DNA of 64,000 nt from an uncultured Prevotella sp. Lineage in GTDB: Bacteria; Bacteroidota; Bacteroidia; Bacteroidales; Bacteroidaceae. Made by a program: the position numbers and the translations under genes. Each line of letters starts with the position of its first letter. Within the stretch, counting starts at the first letter, position 1. The notes beneath the pieces were generated by a model. It was not told the DNA's origin. It saw nothing but the letters and a program-made list of their open reading frames with translations, and did no database searches. Shown in pieces: positions 6,885-16,193 of this stretch. The stretch spans positions 90,705-154,704 of the forward strand of contig OMXE01000003.1 of assembly GCA_900314935.1 (NCBI GenBank). The letters are read 5' to 3'.

Positions 6885-9284
6885 TTAAAAGAAACTTCCC
6901 ACTTGATAGACTACAGCAGATACCACCCATGCCAAGGCAGTGGTGTAGCATGCAGCGAATAGAGCCCACTTCCAGGAGCCTGTCTCTCCCTTGATGGCCG
7001 CAATGGTGGCGATACAGGGGAAATAGATCAGGACGAACAACAGGTAGGCAAAGGCTATCAACGGGGTGATACCGTCGGCTTCCATCTTCTGACGGAGGTT
7101 CGCATAACGTTCACTCTTGTTATCGGCATTCTCATCAGCTACTTCTTCATCGTCGGCATAGAGCACACCCATCGTTGAGGCAACAATCTCCTTGGCGCCA
7201 ACACCGGCAATCAGACTCACGTCAAGTTTCCAGTCGAAACCTTGGGGACGGAAGATAGGCTCAATGGTCTTTCCAATCCTTCCGATATAACTCTGCTCCT
7301 GTTGCTGCTGTTGTGGCAGCTCCTCGTGATGGGGGAAGTACCCCAATGCCCATACGATGATACTGGCCACGAGAATAATGCCTCCCATCTTCTTCAGATA
7401 TTGCTTTCCTTTCTCCCATGTATGACGGGTAATGGCTTTCACGGTGGGGAAACGGTAGGGTGGGAGTTCCATCACAAACGGGGTGTCTTCACCTTTCACC
7501 ACCCAACGACTGAACACACGACTCATGACGACGGCCAGCAGGATACCGATGGCATAGAGTGCAATCATGATGGCGCTCTGGTATTTCACGGCAAAGAAGG
7601 TGCCGACAATCATGATATAGATGGGTAATCGGGCAGAACAGCTCATCAACGGAAGAACGAGCATGGTAATGAGTCGGCTACGTCTGCTCTCAATGGTTCT
7701 TGTGGCCATTACCGCAGGGACATTACAACCGAACCCCATGATCAGAGGGATGAACGACTTACCGTGAATGCCCATCTTATGCATAATCTTATCCATGATG
7801 AAGGCAGCACGAGCCATATAACCAGAGTCTTCCATGAAGGAGATGAAGGTATAGAGGATCAGGATCTGCGGCAGGAAAATGATGACGGCACCAACACCTG
7901 CTATGGCGCCATCCACGATCATGGCTTTCACCGGACCGTCGGGCAAGACGTTGTTCAGCCAGTCTGACAACAAACCTACACCAGCATCAATCCAGTCCAT
8001 AGGGTACTGACCGATGGTGAAGGTCACCTCGAACATCAGATAGAGGAAAAGGAAGAACAACGGGAATCCCAGCCATTTGTGGGTGATGATTGCATCAAGG
8101 GCATGGGTCATCTCATAGGTGTCCTTCTTATGTCCTTCCTGATAGCCCACCTCTTCCAAGGCACCATGGATGAAGCCGTACTTCGCATTCATGATAGCCG
8201 TCTCACTGTCTTCCTTCGTCTCTTCCTTGATGATGGCTGCTGCCTTATCGCGAGTCTTCAGGATCTGCTCCTTCTGGGGCATGTCGGCAATGATACGCTC
8301 AATGTCCTTGTCCATCTCCAACAACTTAATGGCAAGATAACGGGTGGAGAAGCGCAGACGGATATCGTGGTCGCTCTTCAAGTATTTCTGAATGGCTTCT
8401 ATACCTTGTTCTATATAGGTACCGTGATTGATATGCAAGTGACGAATCCTGTGCTGACGGAACTTGCCTTCATACACCTGGATAATGGTCTGGAACAATT
8501 GATCCACACCTCGACCGCTCTTGAACACGGTAGGCACCATGGGGAATCCCAGTAGTTCACCCAACTGGTTGGGATCCAGCTGATCGCCTCGGTCTTCCAT
8601 CTCATCAAACATATTCAATGCCCCAACAATGCGCAGGTTCATATCGATGAGCTGCGTAGTGAGGTATAGGTTGCGCTCCAGGTTACTGGAGTCGATGACG
8701 TTGATGATGATATCGGGGGTCTTCTCTACAATTTGTTTGCGGACATATAACTCCTCCGGACTGTAGGCACTCAGGGAGTAGGTGCCGGGGAGGTCGACGA
8801 TGTTGAAACGATAGCCCTTAAACTCAGCTACACCTTCCTTCGCATCTACCGTCACACCGCTGTAGTTTCCCACTCGTTCATGAGCACCAGAGGCAAAGTT
8901 GAACAGGGAGGTCTTTCCACAGTTGGGATTACCTACCAAGGCAATGTTGATGGTACGACGACGTTTCAGGGCAGCCGAATGTAACTGCTTCTCCATCTGT
9001 TTGTCCTCGTATTCCACCTGCAGACTCTCTTCTTGTCCTTCCTGTTCCTTCAGGAATTCCTTCTCAGAGACGACCTCTATCTGACGGGCCTCACTATGAC
9101 GTAATGATAGCTCGTAACCCATGATCTTGTATTTCACGGGGTCTTGCAACGGTGCGTTCTGTAAGACTTCCACCATCTTTCCTTTGATGAATCCCATCTC
9201 GATGATGCGCTTACGGAAACCACCATGTCCGGATACTTTTACAATGACACCTTTTTCACCAGTGTTCAGTTCAGATAACTTCAT
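6885..9284 (-). CDS. feoB: Fused FeoA-FeoB ferrous iron transporter
   Basis: The 799-residue protein joins an N-terminal FeoA SH3-like domain (about 1-75, MKLSELNTGEKGVIVKVSG) to a complete FeoB. The G domain shows G1 GNPNCGKTS, G3 DLPGTYS and G4 NMFDE. It is followed by the helical spacer and the two inverted Gate/Core membrane segments with IPLIMGFGCNVPA and GVGAKEIVAST. It imports Fe(II) across the inner membrane in anaerobes. The reading frame stays open upstream through the tRNA gene, but FeoA homology and the promoter fix the start at 9284. The FeoA-FeoB fusion is typical of Bacteroidota. Confidence 0.95.
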   Translation of the reverse strand: MKLSELNTGEKGVIVKVSGHGGFRKRIIEMGFIKGKMVEVLQNAPLQDPVKYKIMGYELSLRHSEARQIEVVSEKEFLKEQEGQEESLQVEYEDKQMEKQLHSAALKRRRTINIALVGNPNCGKTSLFNFASGAHERVGNYSGVTVDAKEGVAEFKGYRFNIVDLPGTYSLSAYSPEELYVRKQIVEKTPDIIINVIDSSNLERNLYLTTQLIDMNLRIVGALNMFDEMEDRGDQLDPNQLGELLGFPMVPTVFKSGRGVDQLFQTIIQVYEGKFRQHRIRHLHINHGTYIEQGIEAIQKYLKSDHDIRLRFSTRYLAIKLLEMDKDIERIIADMPQKEQILKTRDKAAAIIKEETKEDSETAIMNAKYGFIHGALEEVGYQEGHKKDTYEMTHALDAIITHKWLGFPLFFLFLYLMFEVTFTIGQYPMDWIDAGVGLLSDWLNNVLPDGPVKAMIVDGAIAGVGAVIIFLPQILILYTFISFMEDSGYMARAAFIMDKIMHKMGIHGKSFIPLIMGFGCNVPAVMATRTIESRRSRLITMLVLPLMSCSARLPIYIMIVGTFFAVKYQSAIMIALYAIGILLAVVMSRVFSRWVVKGEDTPFVMELPPYRFPTVKAITRHTWEKGKQYLKKMGGIILVASIIVWALGYFPHHEELPQQQQQEQSYIGRIGKTIEPIFRPQGFDWKLDVSLIAGVGAKEIVASTMGVLYADDEEVADENADNKSERYANLRQKMEADGITPLIAFAYLLFVLIYFPCIATIAAIKGETGSWKWALFAACYTTALAWVVSAVVYQVGSFF

Positions 9285-9303
9285 CGCCTGTTCTATTTTT
9301 CTG

Positions 9304-9311
9304 CAAAGGTA
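9304..9311 (-). promoter_or_regulatory. feoAB promoter -7 element
   Basis: The minus strand reads TACCTTTG 20 bp upstream of the feoAB start. No iron-responsive operator was recognised with confidence. Confidence 0.6.
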
Positions 9312-9420
9312 CACATTTTTTTGATGCAACTGGGTTGCAGAACAATAAAAGGAAGAGAAAATACCTAGAAATGATGATGTAAGACTGTATTTCTTTCCTG
9401 AATCGTTATTTTTAGGTATG

Positions 9421-9446
9421 AAAAAAGGCAACCTGAAGGTTGCCTT
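9421..9446 (-). terminator. Intrinsic terminator of tRNA-Lys
   Basis: A perfect 9-bp stem AAGGCAACC/GGTTGCCTT with a 4-nt loop is followed on the minus strand by six T residues, directly 3' of the tRNA. Confidence 0.85.
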
Positions 9447-9448
9447 CG

Positions 9449-9521
9449 TACGCCTGCAGGGGGTCGAACCCTGGACACCCTGATTAAGAGTCAGGTGCTC
9501 TACCAACTGAGCTACAAGCGC
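9449..9521 (-). tRNA. tRNA-Lys (anticodon CTT)
   Basis: A 73-nt cloverleaf reads from 9521 to 9449. The acceptor GCGCTTG pairs with CAGGCGT, and the D arm is GCTCAGTTGGTAGAGC. The anticodon loop is CTCTTAA with anticodon CTT, and the T arm is CAGGGTTCGACCCCCTG. The discriminator base is A and CCA is not encoded. Its promoter TACCTTTG (minus strand) lies at 9564-9571. Confidence 0.95.
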
Positions 9522-9563
9522 ATCATTGTCGGTGCAAATGGGATGCTTCCCGAATTGCGTGTG

Positions 9564-9571
9564 CAAAGGTA
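9564..9571 (-). promoter_or_regulatory. tRNA-Lys promoter -7 element
   Basis: The minus strand reads TACCTTTG, about 43 bp upstream of the mature tRNA 5' end, so the primary transcript needs 5' processing. Confidence 0.55.
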
Positions 9572-9646
9572 CTGCCTTTTTCTGAAACCACCAAATATTT
9601 TCTGAACTTTTTTCAAAAAAGTCTATTTATCTCTATCTTTCAGCTT

Positions 9647-11146
9647 TTATCTGGTGGCCCTGAAGCTTTCCATGTTCTCATATCGCCTTACCATAAACCG
9701 CTGGTAGATATTGCGCAGCCAGATGTTGTGCGTGGCAATGAAGAGCAGACCGATGATTAGCATAGTGGCATAGGTGGCTGTCTCGCTCATGAACGCTTGC
9801 AGGATGCAGATGATGGCAACGGGTGCAAACATTGCGGCCATCTCAACACCAAAGGCAAACCAGTTGTTTTCTACATTCCCCTTACTAACTAGCTTGCTGT
9901 TCAAAGGAACGGTCTGCTTGTTCCATACCGCCATTTGCATGAGCATAAAGAATACCGGTCCGGCTGCGAATGCCATCATGGCGATGAGCATCAGCAGGGT
10001 ATATTTACCCATGAACAAGGTGGGTATCATGATGAGAAGCGGCAACAGTAGCAGAGCACAGTAGAAATAATACTTGGCATGTAGCAGTTGCAAGATGTTC
10101 TCCTTGTGAATCATCAGTCCGTCGATGTAGTTACCTTCGGCTCCCATGATCCTTACCAACAGCATACCGCCATTGATGATGAATACATATACCATGAAGA
10201 ACTTGGAAGTGAAATTACCGTCATATATCTCTGTGTAAGAAATGATCAGACTGAGCATGACGGTGAAGATCGTACTATATAGGAACGAGTTGCGCATGTT
10301 CTTGTTGCGCATAATACTCTTGATCTCCAGCTTCAGGTATTCGCCCATCTCACCGAAACGCTCAAACAAACGGAATTCCGTGACGGTCTTCAACTGTGTG
10401 TTCTTGGATTCGGTTGACTCGGTGTAGGTGACATGGTACTGCACCTCGCGGTTGATGAAGAAGAACAGTGCGAGGACAGCGAAGATGCCCAGATAGTACA
10501 CGATATTCCATGAGGCTACTCCTTCACCAATGAGCGCAAAGCTGTCGAACATCGCATCGAAGTCCTTGATGATCCATGGCAGGAACATAGCTCCATAGAT
10601 GATGATGGGAGCTATCCACCACCAGATCTTCTTTGTGATGAGGGTGCGCCAGAGCATGTAGTTCTGACTGTTGATGATGATCATCAGCTGGAAGCCTACA
10701 ATGAAACCCAAAGCCGCCCAGAAACCGCTACTGAAGAGGATTGACATGAAGGCGTAAGGAACAGTGATGCACAACCATATCAGGTTGTTGGGCGTAATCA
10801 TACTCGAAAGTATGAAACTCTCCACGCAAACATATTTAGGGATGGGAAGTAGGATATAGGGCTTAATCAGCTGAGCGGGTGTCTGCTGACCCAGAAACCT
10901 AAACAGGAAATCTGCCGTGAGAAAGAACGGCAATAATCCGAAGATAAACTCGCAGGCAGTGAACGTACGTGAACTGTTGGCAATCATGGCGAACATGACT
11001 GAGATAAAGATCAGATACATCACCATGAAGCCTCCCAGCAGATAGATGATGGTCTTGGCAGTTTTGTTCTGCTCATACACAGGACTGCGTTTTTCGCTCA
11101 GTTTCACATGACGACGCAGTTCCTTGAATAGTTGAAAACGATTCAT
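9647..11146 (-). CDS. DUF5687 family multi-pass membrane protein (ABC-2 permease-like)
   Basis: The 499-residue protein has roughly twelve hydrophobic segments and a cytoplasmic stretch near residues 245-285. It resembles the DUF5687 family of Bacteroidota, thought to be permease subunits of ABC-2 type exporters. No ATPase partner lies beside it in this window. It follows lolA by 17 bp and ftsK upstream, so the three probably share a transcript. Substrate unknown. Confidence 0.75.
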   Translation of the reverse strand: MNRFQLFKELRRHVKLSEKRSPVYEQNKTAKTIIYLLGGFMVMYLIFISVMFAMIANSSRTFTACEFIFGLLPFFLTADFLFRFLGQQTPAQLIKPYILLPIPKYVCVESFILSSMITPNNLIWLCITVPYAFMSILFSSGFWAALGFIVGFQLMIIINSQNYMLWRTLITKKIWWWIAPIIIYGAMFLPWIIKDFDAMFDSFALIGEGVASWNIVYYLGIFAVLALFFFINREVQYHVTYTESTESKNTQLKTVTEFRLFERFGEMGEYLKLEIKSIMRNKNMRNSFLYSTIFTVMLSLIISYTEIYDGNFTSKFFMVYVFIINGGMLLVRIMGAEGNYIDGLMIHKENILQLLHAKYYFYCALLLLPLLIMIPTLFMGKYTLLMLIAMMAFAAGPVFFMLMQMAVWNKQTVPLNSKLVSKGNVENNWFAFGVEMAAMFAPVAIICILQAFMSETATYATMLIIGLLFIATHNIWLRNIYQRFMVRRYENMESFRATR

Positions 11147-11163
11147 AGAAAATAATAAATGAA

Positions 11164-11766
11164 TTAACGGAGATCGATCACCTCCGCATTAGGATAATCT
11201 TTTGAGTGGAAGGCGAAGAAGGAATCACTGAGCTTCTTCGTCTGGAAATTCGAGATATTGATCACCGTCCAGCCTTTCTCTGTACGCATCTTCACCTGTG
11301 TGGGCTTATAGCTCTTGTCGATAGTCAGGTACATTTCCTTGATGGTACGCTTCTGATTCTGTGCGGTGAGATGCACCTCGTACTTCCCGCTAACGGTCTT
11401 ACTGCTCATCGTAAAGCCGTTCTTGTATATATTAATAAAGGTATAGGGGTTCATGGCTTGCTGCTGTGCTTCCGTAGGAGTACTTACACTTACCTCCTCG
11501 GCCTGCTTGTTCAGTGTCCACTGTGTCTTCCCGTCGTACCACACCGTGGCTTTTTCGGTATGAGCACAGAATTTGTTACCTTTAACATAGATGGTACCTG
11601 CTGCATTGCCATACTTTCCGCTCATGGAGAACTTGGCCTGTGCGCCGTTCTTGTTACCTACCACAGCCGCAGTCTTGTCGAGAATCTGTCGTGCCTGTGT
11701 GCCTGTTTGTGCCTGAGCACTGATGGCGATAACAAACATCATCAATATATAAACAATCTTTTTCAT
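11164..11766 (-). CDS. lolA: LolA-like outer-membrane lipoprotein carrier protein
   Basis: This 200-residue protein has a clear signal peptide (MKKIVYILMMFVIAISAQAQ) followed by a LolA-like fold. The pattern includes GTIYVKGNKF, TVWYDGKTQWTLN and TVINISNFQTKKLSDSFFAF. LolA chaperones lipoproteins from the inner membrane across the periplasm. The ftsK-lolA order is common in Bacteroidales, which supports the call. Sequence conservation in this family is low, so the name rests on fold-like pattern, length, signal peptide and context. Confidence 0.85.
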   Translation of the reverse strand: MKKIVYILMMFVIAISAQAQTGTQARQILDKTAAVVGNKNGAQAKFSMSGKYGNAAGTIYVKGNKFCAHTEKATVWYDGKTQWTLNKQAEEVSVSTPTEAQQQAMNPYTFINIYKNGFTMSSKTVSGKYEVHLTAQNQKRTIKEMYLTIDKSYKPTQVKMRTEKGWTVINISNFQTKKLSDSFFAFHSKDYPNAEVIDLR

Positions 11767-11833
11767 CTTCTATTATTATTAAATGGTTTGCCCTGATTTG
11801 ACGGAAAACACCGTTACAGGGTTTATTCCTTTT

Positions 11834-14278
11834 TTATCTTCTTAACGCAGCGAAGAGGTTATCAAGCTGGTTTACATCAGTAATTAACACTTCACGAGGC
11901 TTACTGCCCATGGCTTCACCCACGATACCTGCTTCCTGCAGCTGGTCCATCAAACGACCGGCGCGGTTGTAACCTATAGAGAAACGGCGCTGTATCATAC
12001 TGGTGGAACCCTGTTGGGTGAGCACGATATGACGCGCTGCTTCCTCGAACAACGGGTCAAGACTATGCACATCAACCTTGCCGTCAGGACCAACGCCACC
12101 TGCCTCATCGGTTGAGGGCTCCGGCAACTCAAAGGGTTCCAGCGGACCAGGCTGCTCTTCTACGTATCGGTTGATTCTCTCTACCTCTGGTGTATCGACA
12201 AAGGCACACTGTACACGAATGGGTTCACCACCGTTCTTGTATAGCATGTCACCTCGTCCGATCAACTGGTTAGAACCGGTCTGGTCGAGAATGGTCATGG
12301 AGTCGATGCGCTGGGCGGTACGGAAGGCAATACGACCGGGGAAGTTGGTCTTGATGGTACCCGTGATGATCTTGGTGGTAGGACGCTGGGTGGCAATCAC
12401 CATGTGAATACCTACCGCACGGGCCAGCTGGGCAATACGGGCAATAGGCAGCTCGATTTCTTTACCAGCAGTCATAATCAGGTCACCATACTCATCGATA
12501 ATGACCACGATATAGGGCATGAAGTCATGACCGTCGGTCGGCTTCAGCTTATGCTCCACATATTTCTTATTATACTCCTTGATGTTTCGGGCACCGGCAA
12601 TCTTCAGCAGGTCGTAGCGGTGATCCATTAGCTTACAAAGGGAGTTCAAGGTTTTGATAACCTTTGTAACATCAGTGATGATAGCTTCCTCGTCCTCATT
12701 GTCGGTAGGAATCTGCGCCATGAAATGGTTCACGATGGGGGTATAGATACTAAACTCCACCTTCTTCGGATCAATAAGCACGAACTTCAGTTCGTTAGGA
12801 TGCTTCTTGTAAAGCAAAGATGTGATGATGGCATTCAGTCCAACCGATTTACCCTGACCTGTAGCACCAGCTACCAGCAGATGTGGTATCTTGGCCAGGT
12901 CAACCATGAACACATCATTTGTAATGGTCTTACCCAGAGCAATGGGCAGGTCCATGGTAGTCTCGCGGAACCGCTTGGAGTTCAGGATACTCTCCATGGA
13001 GACAATCTGAGGTTTCTCGTTGGGTACCTCGATACCTATGGTTCCCTTACCAGGAATTGGTGCGATGATACGAATACCCAAGGCACGCAGACTCAAGGCG
13101 ATATCATCCTCCAAATTACGGATTCTGGAGATGCGCACACCTTCTGCTGGAGTGATCTCATAGAGTGTAATGGTAGGACCGACGGTGGCATGGATAGAAC
13201 GAATCTGTACACCGAAGCTGTTCAGCACCTCTACGATACGGTTCATGTTACGCTGCTGCTCATCCTTATCAATCGTAGGTTTGTCGCTATCGTCGTATTT
13301 CTTCAGCAGGTCGAGGGTGGGGAACTTATACTTAAGCCACGGCTCACGGGGATTGATAGGCGTACTCAAATCTACTTCTGTCGTAACAACCTTGCTATTG
13401 GCTTTCTCCTCAGCATCGGCCACCTCCACATTGATGTCAATGTCATTGGTGTTCTGTCCTCCTTGCGGCTTCACCTTCTGATCCTTTTCCGGTATCTCAA
13501 CGATGATATCAGGTTCCTTTTCCGTTACTAACGGCTCTTCTACTTCCGGCTCATCATAGGTCATGACCGGTTCATATACCGGTTCGCCGCTTACTGCAGT
13601 CCCTTCCTTGCGCTGATCGTTGGTAATCACGAACTGAACCTTGCTACGGATATAACCTATGGGATTCAGCATCTTGCGGATAACGGTGATGGTCTCGGTT
13701 GTAAGATATGTCAGGAACAGTATAGCAACGAGTCCGAGTACTGCCGTAAGACCGGGTGAACCGATGATGTTCTCCAGGAACTGACAGCAGAACATTCCAT
13801 GGTCGCCACCGGGATTGAATACCTGGTCGCCCATGATGGGAGTAAGGAACTTGGCGAAGGTGACAGAGCACCAAACCATCAGAATCACCAGACACAAGAA
13901 CCATTTCAGGAGATTGATGTTGTTATAGGCATGCATCATCCTCAGACCGATTAACGCCATGAGTACAGGGATGATAAATGCCGAAAGACCGAAGCAGCGG
14001 GAGATGAAGAAATAGGAGATAACGGCTCCTATCGATCCGCAGCTGTTCTGGTATTCCTGATGGGTATTCAGCAGTTCACCTGGTCTTCTGTCCAGCAACA
14101 GACTCTGATCAGCCTGTCCTGTGGAGAAGTATGAGACGAACGCAATGGTGACATATACCGCCAACAACAGCAGGACAAATCCGAAAATGAAATTGAATAT
14201 ATCATTCTTGAATATATTGCCAAAGCCGATAGCTTCCGAGAAATTCTTGGCAGTTTTTGCTTGCTTTTTCTTTGCCAT
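11834..14278 (-). CDS. ftsK: DNA translocase FtsK
   Basis: The 814-residue protein has four N-terminal membrane segments (about residues 25-195), an acidic linker (about 230-310) and a C-terminal RecA-like motor. The motor has Walker A GATGQGKSVG and Walker B VVIIDEYGDL, and the winged-helix gamma domain is at the end (GSTSMIQRRFSIGYNRAGRL). It pumps DNA at the septum during chromosome segregation. Length is typical for Bacteroidota FtsK. It heads the ftsK-lolA-DUF5687 unit, with a -7 element at 14305-14312. Confidence 0.97.
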   Translation of the reverse strand: MAKKKQAKTAKNFSEAIGFGNIFKNDIFNFIFGFVLLLLAVYVTIAFVSYFSTGQADQSLLLDRRPGELLNTHQEYQNSCGSIGAVISYFFISRCFGLSAFIIPVLMALIGLRMMHAYNNINLLKWFLCLVILMVWCSVTFAKFLTPIMGDQVFNPGGDHGMFCCQFLENIIGSPGLTAVLGLVAILFLTYLTTETITVIRKMLNPIGYIRSKVQFVITNDQRKEGTAVSGEPVYEPVMTYDEPEVEEPLVTEKEPDIIVEIPEKDQKVKPQGGQNTNDIDINVEVADAEEKANSKVVTTEVDLSTPINPREPWLKYKFPTLDLLKKYDDSDKPTIDKDEQQRNMNRIVEVLNSFGVQIRSIHATVGPTITLYEITPAEGVRISRIRNLEDDIALSLRALGIRIIAPIPGKGTIGIEVPNEKPQIVSMESILNSKRFRETTMDLPIALGKTITNDVFMVDLAKIPHLLVAGATGQGKSVGLNAIITSLLYKKHPNELKFVLIDPKKVEFSIYTPIVNHFMAQIPTDNEDEEAIITDVTKVIKTLNSLCKLMDHRYDLLKIAGARNIKEYNKKYVEHKLKPTDGHDFMPYIVVIIDEYGDLIMTAGKEIELPIARIAQLARAVGIHMVIATQRPTTKIITGTIKTNFPGRIAFRTAQRIDSMTILDQTGSNQLIGRGDMLYKNGGEPIRVQCAFVDTPEVERINRYVEEQPGPLEPFELPEPSTDEAGGVGPDGKVDVHSLDPLFEEAARHIVLTQQGSTSMIQRRFSIGYNRAGRLMDQLQEAGIVGEAMGSKPREVLITDVNQLDNLFAALRR

Positions 14279-14304
14279 TCTCTATATCATTGTTTAATTA
14301 TCTG

Positions 14305-14312
14305 CAAAAGTA
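14305..14312 (-). promoter_or_regulatory. ftsK promoter -7 element
   Basis: The minus strand reads TACTTTTG, 27 bp upstream of the ftsK start, in a compact divergent promoter region. Confidence 0.6.
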
Positions 14313-14355
14313 ATTGAATTTTGCCACATTTCGCCAAAAAATCGCATTTTTTTTC

Positions 14356-14363
14356 TAATTTTG
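14356..14363 (+). promoter_or_regulatory. Promoter of the exonuclease/rlmI/tilS unit
   Basis: TAATTTTG lies 20 bp upstream of ATG 14384. It serves the plus-strand unit divergent from ftsK. Confidence 0.6.
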
Positions 14364-14383
14364 CACCTTGTTATCAGTTTAGG

Positions 14384-15049
14384 ATGAAAAAATTACTTGT
14401 TAACAAGTTCGATAAGAAGGATATAAACAATCTGCCGGTAGTTCAGTTTGAAGGGAGAATCATCGTCGTACTCTCTCCTGGCGAGACGGAAAAGGCTGTG
14501 GATTATCTGCTTTCACAGGATATTCTTGGCGTGGATACCGAGACGCGTCCATCCTTCAAGAAAGGTGCACAGTATGCTGTGTCCCTATTACAGGTGGCAA
14601 CGCACGACTGCTGTTTCCTTTTTCGCTTGAACTATACCGGACTTACTCCAGCGCTCATTCGACTGTTGGAGGATACGCGTGTTCCCAAGATCGGTCTTTC
14701 CTGGCACGATGATCTGCTTTCCTTAGGGAAAAGAGCAGCGTTTAAGCCAGGGAAATTCATCGACCTACAGCAGTTAGTGGGTGAGATAGGGATTGAAGAT
14801 AGGAGTCTGCAGAAGCTCTATGCCAACTTCTTCCACCAGAAAATCCTGAAACGTCAGCAACTCAGTAACTGGGAACGTGATGTGCTCGACGAGAAGCAGA
14901 AGGTGTATGCAGCCACAGATGCATGGGCATGTATCATGCTTTATGAGGAGCTGATGCGTTTGGAGAAAACTCATGATTACGAATTGGAGGTCATAGATAA
15001 TGGAATACAAGAGAATTTACCTCAAACGGGGCAAGGAGGAGAGTCTTAA
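14384..15049 (+). CDS. RNase D-like 3'-5' exonuclease (DEDDy)
   Basis: The 221-residue protein has the three DEDDy exonuclease motifs: ExoI GVDTETRPSF, ExoII GLSWHDDLLSLGK and ExoIII YAATDAWACIMLYEEL (Tyr and Asp present). It lacks the HRDC domains of full RNase D, so it is a single-domain exonuclease, presumably acting on RNA or DNA 3' ends. ATG 14384 is chosen because the earlier in-frame start lies within the promoter. Its last 50 nt overlap the start of the RlmI-like gene in another frame. Confidence 0.85.
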   Translation: MKKLLVNKFDKKDINNLPVVQFEGRIIVVLSPGETEKAVDYLLSQDILGVDTETRPSFKKGAQYAVSLLQVATHDCCFLFRLNYTGLTPALIRLLEDTRVPKIGLSWHDDLLSLGKRAAFKPGKFIDLQQLVGEIGIEDRSLQKLYANFFHQKILKRQQLSNWERDVLDEKQKVYAATDAWACIMLYEELMRLEKTHDYELEVIDNGIQENLPQTGQGGES

Positions 15050-16184
15050 GCGCTTCCATCCCTGGGTGTTTTCGGGTGCTATTCATCATGCCGACAGCGG
15101 TATTACCGAAGGAGAAACGGTTAGGGTGATAGGGGCCGACAACACTTTCCTTGCCGTTGGTCATTACCAAGTGGGCACCATTGCCGTCAGAATCCTGTCG
15201 TTCCGCGATGTGGAGATCGACGAGGCGTTCTGGTATGCCCGTCTCAAAGCAGCCTATGAGATGCGTCTCAGCATTGGCATTGCAGGGAATCCCTTGAATA
15301 ACACCTACCGACTGGTGCATGGAGAGGGGGACAATATGCCCGGACTGGTGATCGACTGCTACGGCGATACGGCTGTGATGCAGGCACATTCGGTGGGCAT
15401 ACATGTCTGTAGAAAGGTGATTGCCGAAATGTTGGTGAAGGTAATGGAGGGAACGATCAGGAATGTGTTCTATAAAAGTGAGACGACGCTGCCCTATAAA
15501 GCGGAACTCGGACAGGAGAACGGGTTCATTATCGGTGGCTCCAACGATAATACAGCGATGGAGAACGGACTGCTGTTCCATGTGGATTGGTTGCGTGGAC
15601 AGAAGACGGGCTTCTTTGTGGATCAGCGGGAGAACCGTTCATTACTGGAACGGTACGCCAAGGACAAGCGGGTATTGAACATGTTCTGTTATACCGGAGG
15701 CTTTTCTTTCTATGCCATGCGGGGTGGGGCACAACTGGTTCATTCCGTGGATAGCAGCGCCAAGGCCATTGAACTTACCAATGCCAATGTGGAACTGAAC
15801 TTCCCAGGTGATGAACGGCATAAGGCATTCTGTGATGATGCGTTCAAATTCCTTGACAATTCTGATGATATCTATGACCTGATTATTCTCGATCCGCCTG
15901 CTTTTGCCAAGCACAGAGGGGCTTTGCATAATGCCCTGAAGGGTTATACCCGACTGAATGTGAAGGCGTTCCAACGCATTCGTCATGGAGGTATTCTCTT
16001 TACGTTCAGCTGCTCACAGGTGGTGACGAAGGATCAGTTCCGTCAGGCGGTGTTTACTGCTGCAGCCATGAGCGGAAGAAAGGTACGTATTCTTCACCAG
16101 CTTCATCAGCCGGCCGATCACCCCATTAACATTTATCATCCAGAAGGGGAATATCTCAAGGGATTGGTATTGTACGTGGAATAG
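15000..16184 (+). CDS. rlmI: RlmI-type 23S rRNA m5C methyltransferase
   Basis: This 394-residue protein has an N-terminal PUA domain (about 1-75, with RFHPWVFSGAI), a central EEHEE-like region, and a C-terminal Rossmann methyltransferase. The latter carries VLNMFCYTGGFSFYA and the catalytic-site motif LDPPAF. Relatives such as RlmI methylate a cytosine of 23S rRNA using S-adenosylmethionine; the exact target here is inferred. The family N-terminus aligns with the ATG at 15000, so the 50-nt overlap with the preceding exonuclease gene appears genuine. Confidence 0.88.
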   Translation: MEYKRIYLKRGKEESLKRFHPWVFSGAIHHADSGITEGETVRVIGADNTFLAVGHYQVGTIAVRILSFRDVEIDEAFWYARLKAAYEMRLSIGIAGNPLNNTYRLVHGEGDNMPGLVIDCYGDTAVMQAHSVGIHVCRKVIAEMLVKVMEGTIRNVFYKSETTLPYKAELGQENGFIIGGSNDNTAMENGLLFHVDWLRGQKTGFFVDQRENRSLLERYAKDKRVLNMFCYTGGFSFYAMRGGAQLVHSVDSSAKAIELTNANVELNFPGDERHKAFCDDAFKFLDNSDDIYDLIILDPPAFAKHRGALHNALKGYTRLNVKAFQRIRHGGILFTFSCSQVVTKDQFRQAVFTAAAMSGRKVRILHQLHQPADHPINIYHPEGEYLKGLVLYVE

Positions 16185-16193
16185 TTGAGCGAT

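Noticed and set aside
9285-9566. N-terminal extension of FeoAB through the tRNA-Lys gene
   Set aside because: The open frame is accidental. It translates the tRNA and the promoter, and FeoA homology begins at 9284.
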